In this document: in pieces, positions 1 to 5,520 of the stretch
How positions within the stretch are numbered: position 1 is the stretch's first letter
How the letters are laid out: each line of letters starts with the position of its first letter
NCBI GenBank assembly: GCA_041569895.1
Contig: JBFFXF010000095.1
Location: 1 to 23,988 of the forward strand
Direction: 5' to 3'
Length of the DNA stretch: 23,988 bases
DNA from: JBFFXF01 sp041569895
GTDB taxonomy: Bacteria > Planctomycetota > UBA8108 > JACQVS01
The notes under the pieces: generated by a model
What the model was told of the DNA's origin: nothing
Databases searched by the model: none
Seen by the model: the letters and a program-made list of their open reading frames with translations, nothing else
Program-made: the position numbers and the translations under genes

Positions 1-2
1 CG

Positions 3-938
3 GAGATCGCCGTCCGCCGCAAGGAGCGCCGCACTGTCCTGCTCACAAGGGTGCTGGCCCGGATTGCCCGACCGCCGGACCGGCTGACGGCGTTCACGCG
101 CTGGGTGCTCCAGCTCGGCCGGCTCGGCGCGCCGATCTTCTCCAATCCGGTGTTCATCAAGGAAGTTCAGTCCGAGTTCTCGGGCAAGCCGCGGTTCCGG
201 CGGATCGTCTTCTGGGCCTCGCTGGCGCTCTTCTTCCTGCTCTCGCTCGTCGACAACGGCGTCAGGGTGTCGATCGGCGTGCCGTTCATGTTCGGGCTCG
301 GCATCCTGGTCCTCGTCATTCCCGGCGTCGTCGCGTCGTCGGTGACGCGCGAGTTCGAGCAGGGGAGCATCGACCTCCTGCGCGGCACGCTCCTGCCGAT
401 GCGCTCGATCCTGGCGGGCAAGGCGTTCGCGGGCGCCTTCGCGTGGGTGGGCATCGCCGCGGCGCTCCTCATCGTGGTCTTCGTGCGGCCGATGTTCGCC
501 GATCCCGCGAGCGACTACTGGGGACGTGGGAACTGGCATCCGCCGCACGGGTGGATCCTCACCGTCGGCGACGCCCTGGTCGTCGTCGTCGGCGGCCTGA
601 CCTGCGCTTTCGCCATCGCCCTGTCGGCGCTGATGGGCGTCATCTTCCGCCGCTCGGTGACCGCGATGACGTGCTCGTACCTGGCGCTCGGCGGGCTCTT
701 CATCCTGCTCCCCGTCCTGATGGCGGTGACGTTCGACGTCGACTATGACCTGCCGGACGAGATGCTCGCGGTAGCGCTCAATCCCTTCGCCGTCTTCGGC
801 GTGTGTTTCATGGACAACGACTGGAACTGGACGGGAAGCACCGTGCTGCTCTTCAGCGTCCTCTACGGCGGGGCGACGGTGGGTCTCTGGCTGCTGGCAG
901 TCTCGGTCGCGACGACGAGCGCGGAGCGGGACGTTTAG
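3..938 (+). CDS. ABC-2 type transporter permease subunit, 5' end outside window
   Basis: Probable integral-membrane subunit of an ABC exporter. The frame is open to the left edge, and the residues before the first possible start (GTG at 51) read as normal protein (RRKERRTVLLTRVLARIARPP region). There is also no spaced ribosome site before 51, so I treat the gene as 5'-truncated by the window. After a short cytoplasmic part with NPVFIKEVQSEF there are about six hydrophobic segments: FWASLALFFLLSLV, FMFGLGILVLVIPGVV, FAWVGIAAALLIVVFV, DALVVVVGGLTCAFAIAL, LALGGLFILLPVLMAV and LLFSVLYGGATVGLWLLAV. The loop VTREFEQGSIDLLRGTLL between segments 2 and 3 resembles the conserved cytoplasmic loop of ABC-2 permeases that act with a separate ATPase. 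The ATPase should lie upstream. The substrate cannot be told. Confidence 0.75.
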   Translation, partial: EIAVRRKERRTVLLTRVLARIARPPDRLTAFTRWVLQLGRLGAPIFSNPVFIKEVQSEFSGKPRFRRIVFWASLALFFLLSLVDNGVRVSIGVPFMFGLGILVLVIPGVVASSVTREFEQGSIDLLRGTLLPMRSILAGKAFAGAFAWVGIAAALLIVVFVRPMFADPASDYWGRGNWHPPHGWILTVGDALVVVVGGLTCAFAIALSALMGVIFRRSVTAMTCSYLALGGLFILLPVLMAVTFDVDYDLPDEMLAVALNPFAVFGVCFMDNDWNWTGSTVLLFSVLYGGATVGLWLLAVSVATTSAERDV

Positions 939-949
939 CGACGAGAATC

Positions 950-1125
950 GGATCGGACTCCGAGTCCGACTCCGTCCGAGTCCGAGGACCGACACCGAGC
1001 GGTCCACGGTCACGGTCACGGTCCACGGTCACGGTCCACGGTCACGGTCCACGGTCACGGTCCACGGTCACGGCCTCGGGACCGGGCACGGGACCGGGAA
1101 CGGGAACGGGAACGGGAACGGGACC
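950..1125. repeat. Intergenic simple-sequence arrays (CCGAGT-type, 13-bp GGTCAC/GGTCCAC, GGGAAC)
   Basis: The gap between two convergent genes is almost entirely repetitive. From about 955 there are degenerate CCGACT/CCGAGT hexamers. From 1001 to 1072 GGTCCAC and GGTCAC alternate (a 13-bp unit, about five copies, one extra GGTCAC). From about 1083 to 1125 there are GGGAAC/GGGACC/GGGCAC hexamers. The last array is the reverse complement of the CCCGTN arrays near 3661 and 10045. No gene is seen here. It may act in transcript ends between convergent genes, but that is inference. Confidence 0.8.
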
Positions 1126-1144
1126 GGAACCCGCGACGAGCGCG

Positions 1145-1927
1145 TCAGCTCCGTGACTCGAGCGCCGCGAGGCGCTCGGCGATCGGCGGGTGGCTGCGGA
1201 AGAAGGGACTCGAGGCGTCGCTGCCGCTGCCGCTGACGCTGCGGAGGAAGTCGACCAGCCCGTCACGCGAGAACCCGGCCCTCGCCGCGAGGTCGGCTCC
1301 GACCCGGTCCGCCTCGAGCTCGCGGTCGCGCGAGTAGCCATCCTGGAGGAAGTGCTCCAGTCCGCGGATGGCGTTCGCCAGCAAGGCGCCGCGTCCGAAC
1401 GTCAACAGACGCACGCCGGCGCGCGCCACCGTCGTCGTGGCGAAGCTGCGCGCCGCGTGGCGGCGATCGATGTGAGCCACCTCGTGGCCGATGACGCCCG
1501 CGAGACGGCTGTCGTCGCCGCCGCAGAGCTCGACCAGACGTCGCGTCAGGAAGACGCTGCCCCCGGGAATCGCCATGGCGCCGGCCTCGGCGCCCTCGAT
1601 GATCGCGAAACGGTACTTGATCTCGTGCCGCGAGCCGACGGCGGCGATCGCCCGCCCGATGCGCAGCACCCGCTCCTGCGCCGGAATGTCGTCGGCGAGC
1701 GGATGGCGCGAGAGAACCCGGGCGGTGAGCGCCTTCCCGGCCTGGTGCTCGTAGCGCGCCAGCGGACTTCCCTCGACCTCCTCGCCGGTGAGGAGCTCCT
1801 CGCCCGCGCGCTTGACGTCACGCACGCGACGGCCGGAACGCCTGCCGACGGCGGGCGCGGTGCGATGGAAGAACGCCAGCCAGATCAGCAGGAGGATGAA
1901 CAGCACGAGGAGCACCTTCTGCAACAT
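1145..1927 (-). CDS. M48-family membrane-anchored zinc metalloprotease
   Basis: A 260-residue peptidase of the M48 (HtpX/Ste24/BepA-like) family, probably acting in protein quality control at the membrane or in the periplasm. It starts with one hydrophobic segment (residues 3-20, LLVLFILLLIWLAFF), which may be an anchor or an uncleaved signal. The zinc motif HEVAH is at 148-152, and the third ligand is the Glu of SRDRELEAD (about 203). The AIPGGSVFLTRRLVEL stretch (119-133) before the HExxH is typical of the family. I chose the ATG at 1927 because the residues upstream in the same frame are Arg/Ser-rich, without conserved character, and lie antisense to the rhomboid gene. There is no TPR region, so it is a minimal M48 protein. 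It is divergent from the rhomboid protease, so two membrane proteases share 82 bases of upstream DNA. Confidence 0.9.
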   Translation of the reverse strand: MLQKVLLVLFILLLIWLAFFHRTAPAVGRRSGRRVRDVKRAGEELLTGEEVEGSPLARYEHQAGKALTARVLSRHPLADDIPAQERVLRIGRAIAAVGSRHEIKYRFAIIEGAEAGAMAIPGGSVFLTRRLVELCGGDDSRLAGVIGHEVAHIDRRHAARSFATTTVARAGVRLLTFGRGALLANAIRGLEHFLQDGYSRDRELEADRVGADLAARAGFSRDGLVDFLRSVSGSGSDASSPFFRSHPPIAERLAALESRS

Positions 1928-1934
1928 ACTCTCG

Positions 1935-1940
1935 ATTGTA
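1935..1940 (-). promoter_or_regulatory. Possible -10 element for the M48 gene (leaderless)
   Basis: TACAAT on the - strand lies only 7 bases before the ATG at 1927, so transcription would start at or beside the start codon. No clear -35 is seen, and the only ribosome-site-like sequence is a short GAGAG touching the start. A leaderless message is therefore possible but weakly supported. Confidence 0.3.
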
Positions 1941-1988
1941 GTTCGCGCCGCGACCGAAAAAGCGCTTTTTTCCCGCAAACGACCGCGA

Positions 1989-1994
1989 TATAGT
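1989..1994 (+). promoter_or_regulatory. Possible -10 element for the rhomboid gene
   Basis: TATAGT on the + strand, 15 bases before the ATG at 2010, with only a T-run at the -35 spacing. GGAGG follows at 2003-2007 but is just two bases from the ATG, so the start may be read with a very short leader. Evidence is positional only. Confidence 0.3.
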
Positions 1995-2009
1995 TCGGCC
2001 GCGGAGGTC

Positions 2010-3584
2010 ATGCCCGAAAACGAAGAACACCAGCAGCCGGCGGCGGAGACACCGTCGGAGACGCCGTCCGGGACGCCGCCGGCTACCCCGTCGGAGCCAT
2101 CGCCTCCGTCGCCCCGGTCGGGCGTCGTCGAGTACGTGCCGCTCGGCTGGAGGGGCATGGTCCCCATCCTGCGGTCGCGTCGCACCGTGCGGATCGACTT
2201 CGACCGGCGCGTCATCTCGCGGGGCGGGGCGGCGATTCCCTTCGACCGGGTCCGCGTCGCCGACGTCCACGTCGGGATCTTCGGCGTCTCCGACGGGTCG
2301 CGCTGGATCTGCTTCGACTCGCACGCGTACGGCGACCGGGAGGGCGTGCTCAGTCTGGCCGACGGCCGCCTCTCGATGTCCTTCTCGCGCGACCTCCTCG
2401 ACCTCCAGCGCGCGATCTCCACCGAGCGCCCCGACGCTCCGGTCCCGGAGCCGGCCCACGAGTTCCGTTACGGCATTCGCGTCGAGATCGGCACCATCGT
2501 GTTCTCGGTGGTCGTCCTCGGAATCTTCTTCGGCTACTACTACAACCAGCGCGGCGGGCAGCTCGAGGACGTCGTCGACACCGGCGCGCTCCGCATCTTC
2601 GGCATGGCCCTCATCGGCGCGCTCGCCTGGCTCGTCTTCTGGCGGCGCTCGTCGCGCGTGCGATTCGACGAGTCGGGGATCGACCAGCGTCGCGCCTTTT
2701 TCTTCCGGCGGCGCTGCCCATGGAGGGAGGTCGATGGCCTGCGCATGCAGGGCCTCGAGATCGAGATCGAGGGGCCGCGGTTCCGGCTGCCGCTCAACCT
2801 CGACATCCTGAGCTGCGGCGGCGGACCCGTCCTCTTCCGCCGTGGCATCCGCCGCGTGCTGTCGCCACCCGGCGCGCGCTTCCTGGCGTGGCTGCGGACG
2901 AAGGCGGAGGAGCGTCCGGAGCGGTCGATCTTCGGCTCGGCCCTCGAGCGCACCGTCGGCAGGCTGTGGGTGCTCGTCATCGTGGTCGCGAACGCGTGGG
3001 TCTTCTACCTCTCCGAGCCACCGGCGATCGGCGGCGAGCCGCGTTTCTTCGATCGACGCCTCGAGGAGCTCGGCGCCCGCACACCGGACTCCTTCGAGGA
3101 GCCGTGGCGCTTCTTCACCTCGCTCTTCCTGCACGGCGACCTGCTCCACATCGGACAGAACATGCTCGTGCTCGCGGCGGTGGCGCCCTGGATGGTGCGC
3201 ATCTTCGGCGTCGTCCGCAGCACCGTCCTCTACCTCGGCAGCGGCGTCGTCGGCAACGCGCTCGCCCAGCTCGCGCCGCTCATCTTCGGCGGCGAGCCCC
3301 CGGAGCTCTCGGTCGGCGCCTCGACCGCGCTGATGGGAATCATCGGCAGCCTCCTCGGCGCCGTCTACCGACGCCGCCTGAGCGTGCCCCTCGCCGTCCG
3401 CGCCCGCTTCCGCTGGGCGATCCCCGTGATGGTCCTGCTGACCATCGGCCTCGGCCTCACGGTGCCCTTCATCGACGACGCGGCCCACCTCGGCGGGTTC
3501 ATCGCGGGTCTGGGGCTGGTGTGGGTGGTGCCGCCGCCGGGGAGACGACGGGGGGGTGGGGAGGGGGGTGGTGCCGTCGGGTGA
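2010..3584 (+). CDS. Rhomboid-family intramembrane serine protease with large N-terminal extension
   Basis: 524 residues. The C-terminal part (from about 318) is a rhomboid protease, which cleaves membrane proteins within the bilayer. HGDLLHIGQNML is the conserved His/Asn block, GASTALMGIIG holds the nucleophile Ser438, and DDAAHLGGF holds the catalytic His493. The residue after the serine is Thr where many rhomboids have Gly (GASG). The N-terminal 310 residues are unusual: a Pro/Glu/Thr/Ser-rich tail (4-35), a soluble part, two membrane segments (about 160-178 and 195-213), then a second soluble part (RVRFDESGIDQRRAFFFRRR onward) that reads like a bacterial PH-like or DUF-type membrane-associated domain. 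That last point is a guess. The C-terminus ends in a Gly/Arg run. The start at 2010 gives a polar N-terminus. Upstream codons lie antisense to the M48 gene. Confidence 0.85.
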   Translation: MPENEEHQQPAAETPSETPSGTPPATPSEPSPPSPRSGVVEYVPLGWRGMVPILRSRRTVRIDFDRRVISRGGAAIPFDRVRVADVHVGIFGVSDGSRWICFDSHAYGDREGVLSLADGRLSMSFSRDLLDLQRAISTERPDAPVPEPAHEFRYGIRVEIGTIVFSVVVLGIFFGYYYNQRGGQLEDVVDTGALRIFGMALIGALAWLVFWRRSSRVRFDESGIDQRRAFFFRRRCPWREVDGLRMQGLEIEIEGPRFRLPLNLDILSCGGGPVLFRRGIRRVLSPPGARFLAWLRTKAEERPERSIFGSALERTVGRLWVLVIVVANAWVFYLSEPPAIGGEPRFFDRRLEELGARTPDSFEEPWRFFTSLFLHGDLLHIGQNMLVLAAVAPWMVRIFGVVRSTVLYLGSGVVGNALAQLAPLIFGGEPPELSVGASTALMGIIGSLLGAVYRRRLSVPLAVRARFRWAIPVMVLLTIGLGLTVPFIDDAAHLGGFIAGLGLVWVVPPPGRRRGGGEGGGAVG

Positions 3585-3798
3585 GACCGATTCCGATACC
3601 GATGACCGAGACCGATACCGACTCCGATGACCGACTCCGACTCCAGCGTTGCAAAAACGTACCCGTACCCGTACCCGTACCCGTACCCGTTCCCGTTCCC
3701 GTGCCCGTTCCCGTCCTCGAAGGCTCTGGTCGCGGAGTCCGATGACCGACTCCGATACCGATACCGATACCGACTCCGATTCCGACCGGTGCATCGTC
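3585..3798. repeat. Composite repeat: CCGAYN array, CCCGTN array, core, CCGAYN array
   Basis: The gap between the convergent rhomboid and RidA genes is filled with hexamer arrays. First come CCGATA/CCGACT/CCGAGA units with GATGACC interruptions (3585-3645), then CCCGTA, CCCGTT and CCCGTG units (about 3661-3716), then a unique core CCTCGAAGGCTCTGG.. (about 3715-3745), then CCGATA/CCGACT units again. Positions 3701-3755 match 10105-10159 with two mismatches, so this is a dispersed element and not random low complexity. The units keep five bases and vary in the sixth. Confidence 0.85.
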
Positions 3799-3813
3799 GG
3801 TTTCTGGAGCTCC

Positions 3814-3840
3814 CATCTGCGCAATCCGCGGAATCTGCGT
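3814..3840 (-). repeat. Degenerate 9-bp tandem repeat (ACGCAGATT type)
   Basis: Read on the - strand this is ACGCAGATT, CCGCGGATT, GCGCAGATG: three 9-mers. The same unit occurs as three perfect copies at 11411-11437. Both copies lie in intergenic DNA. Confidence 0.6.
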
Positions 3841-3874
3841 TCCTCCTGCTGGTCGTCCGCGGTTTCGGCGCCGG

Positions 3875-4342
3875 TCAGCTTGGCCGGACCTGCACGATGG
3901 CCTCGATTTCCGTCGGGATGCCGCCGGGGAGAGCGGCGACGCCGACGGCGGATCTCGTGCCGCGGCCGCGGTCTTCGCCGAAGACCTCGACGAGGAGGTC
4001 GGAGCACCCGTTGATCACCTTGGGGTGCTCGGCGAAATCGGGTGTGGAGTTGACCAGGCCGAGGAGCTTGACGATGCGCTCGACGCGGTCGAGACTGCCG
4101 AGGGCCGCCTTCAGGGTCGCGAGGATCGAGATTCCCGTCTGTCTGGCCGAGAGGTATCCCTCCTCGGTCGTCAGCTCGGCGCCGCACTTGCCGGTGCCCT
4201 TGACGCCCTCGGCGGGGTGGGGGCCGTGACCGGACACGAAGAGCAGATCGCCGTACGGGAGCGACGTGACGTAGTTGGCCGCGGGCTTCGGCGGCGCCGG
4301 GAGGACGATCTTCAGACGAGCGAGATTCTCTTCCGCGCTCAT
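3875..4342 (-). CDS. RidA/YjgF-family protein (reactive enamine/imine deaminase-like)
   Basis: 155 residues of the YjgF/YER057c/UK114 fold, whose founding member RidA hydrolyses reactive enamine/imine intermediates from PLP enzymes. It belongs to the longer subgroup (about 150 residues, against about 128 in RidA). Key sites are kept: LLFVSGHGP near the N-terminus, Arg130 in GRGTRSAVGV (the RidA carboxylate-binding Arg) and Glu145 in PTEIEAIVQV. The insertion PHPAEGVKGTGKCGAE after the SGHG strand is typical of this longer type. The start is well supported by AAAGGAG before the ATG at 4342. It is divergent from ribokinase. The exact substrate is unknown, so I give no ridA symbol. Confidence 0.88.
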   Translation of the reverse strand: MSAEENLARLKIVLPAPPKPAANYVTSLPYGDLLFVSGHGPHPAEGVKGTGKCGAELTTEEGYLSARQTGISILATLKAALGSLDRVERIVKLLGLVNSTPDFAEHPKVINGCSDLLVEVFGEDRGRGTRSAVGVAALPGGIPTEIEAIVQVRPS

Positions 4343-4462
4343 CGGCTCTCCTTTCGGTGATCGTGGATCGAGGTGTCCTCGAGCCCCGGTTTCCCTGCGT
4401 TCTCGTCCCGACCCGTGTCGAACGAAGAGGACTTCGAGAATCTACCGTCCGAGGTCGAGAAG

Positions 4463-5392
4463 ATGAACCGAAAATCGCGCATCGCCGTCGTCGGCAGCCT
4501 GAACATCGACCTCGTCCTCCGGGTCGCCGAGTTCCCGCGACCCGGCGAGACGGTCGCGGGCGGTGACCTCGGCCGCGTGCCGGGCGGCAAGGGCGCGAAC
4601 CAGGCGGTCGCCGCCGCGCGTCTCGGCGCCCGGGTGGCGATGGCGGGCGCCGTCGGGGACGACGACGCGGGACGGCAGCTGCTGCGCGCGCTGCGCGATG
4701 ACGGCGTCTCCGTTCGCGAGGTGGCGAGGCTGACCGGCGTGCCGACGGGCGCGGCGCTGATCGTCATCGACCGCCACGGTGAGAACCAGATCGTCATCTC
4801 GCCGGGGGCGAACGGGCGCGTCGACGCGCGTCGCGCCAGACGTCTTCGGGGGTTCCTGGCACGATGCGACGCCGTGCTGCTCCAGAACGAGATCCCGCTG
4901 GCGGCGACGCGGGAGACGGTCGCCGCGGCCGCCTCGGGCGGCGCACGCGTGATTCTCAATCCTGCCCCGGCGTTTCGCGTCTCCAGGAGGATGCTGGGCG
5001 ACATCGCCGCGATCATCGTCAACGAGACCGAGGCCGCGACCATCCTCCGGACCTCCGTGACCGGGGCCGGCGCCGCGCGCGACGCCGCATCGCGGCTTGC
5101 GGAGCGCGTCGGGGGCGCCACGGCCGTCGTCACCCGGGGCCGTCGCGGCGCGGTGGTCGCCGCCGATGGTCGCGTGCGGTCGATCCGGGCGTTCCGAGTC
5201 AACGCGGTCGACACGACCGCCGCGGGCGACGCGTTCGTCGGCGCCTTCGTCGTCGCGTGGCTCGAGCGCGGTGACCCCTTCACGGCGGCACGGGTCGCGT
5301 GCGCGGCCGGCGCGCTTGCCGCCACGCGGCTCGGAGCCCAGCCCTCCCTCCCGCGCCGCGCCGCGGTGGATCGATTGATGAGAAATCCCTGA
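4463..5392 (+). CDS. rbsK: Ribokinase (PfkB family)
   Basis: 309 residues, the normal ribokinase length. It phosphorylates D-ribose to ribose-5-phosphate with ATP in the cytoplasm. The N-terminal sugar-binding signature is IAVVGSLNIDLV then PGGKGANQAVAAARLGA (GGKGANQ at 41-47). Further on come ILNPAPA (164-170) and VNETEA (186-191). The PfkB signature DTTAAGDAFVGAF holds the anion hole and catalytic base Asp256. The start at 4463 puts Met just before the first strand, with GAGG 8 bases upstream; longer in-frame starts would add a non-conserved tail. No ribose transporter or repressor lies nearby, so a role in nucleoside salvage is as likely as uptake. Another PfkB sugar kinase is possible, but the GGKGANQ and DTTAAGD motifs fit ribokinase best. 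Confidence 0.88.
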   Translation: MNRKSRIAVVGSLNIDLVLRVAEFPRPGETVAGGDLGRVPGGKGANQAVAAARLGARVAMAGAVGDDDAGRQLLRALRDDGVSVREVARLTGVPTGAALIVIDRHGENQIVISPGANGRVDARRARRLRGFLARCDAVLLQNEIPLAATRETVAAAASGGARVILNPAPAFRVSRRMLGDIAAIIVNETEAATILRTSVTGAGAARDAASRLAERVGGATAVVTRGRRGAVVAADGRVRSIRAFRVNAVDTTAAGDAFVGAFVVAWLERGDPFTAARVACAAGALAATRLGAQPSLPRRAAVDRLMRNP

Positions 5393-5412
5393 TCGCCGAC
5401 CCGCCGGCGGTG

Positions 5413-5441
5413 TTGTCAAACGGGGAGACTGTCGTTAGACT
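5413..5441 (+). promoter_or_regulatory. Sigma70-type promoter for the GreA-like gene
   Basis: TTGTCA (5413-5418), a 17-base spacer, then TAGACT (5436-5441). Five of six and four of six consensus positions match at ideal spacing. It lies just after the ribokinase stop and about 80 bases before the ATG at 5521, so the elongation factor probably has its own promoter. Confidence 0.6.
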
Positions 5442-5520
5442 CGTGCGCTCGCGTCGACGCGTCGTCGGTGTCGTCCACGCACGTGTGTACCGACGTCCCC
5501 GCGGCCCCGAGTGGAAGACG

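Noticed and set aside
3661..3800. Possible CRISPR array
   Set aside because: The units are 6 bp and contiguous, with no unique spacers and no cas genes.
1818..4187. A 789-codon open frame on the - strand across rhomboid, repeats and RidA
   Set aside because: It runs through hexamer arrays (giving SESESVSVS-type periodic residues) and antisense to well-supported genes.
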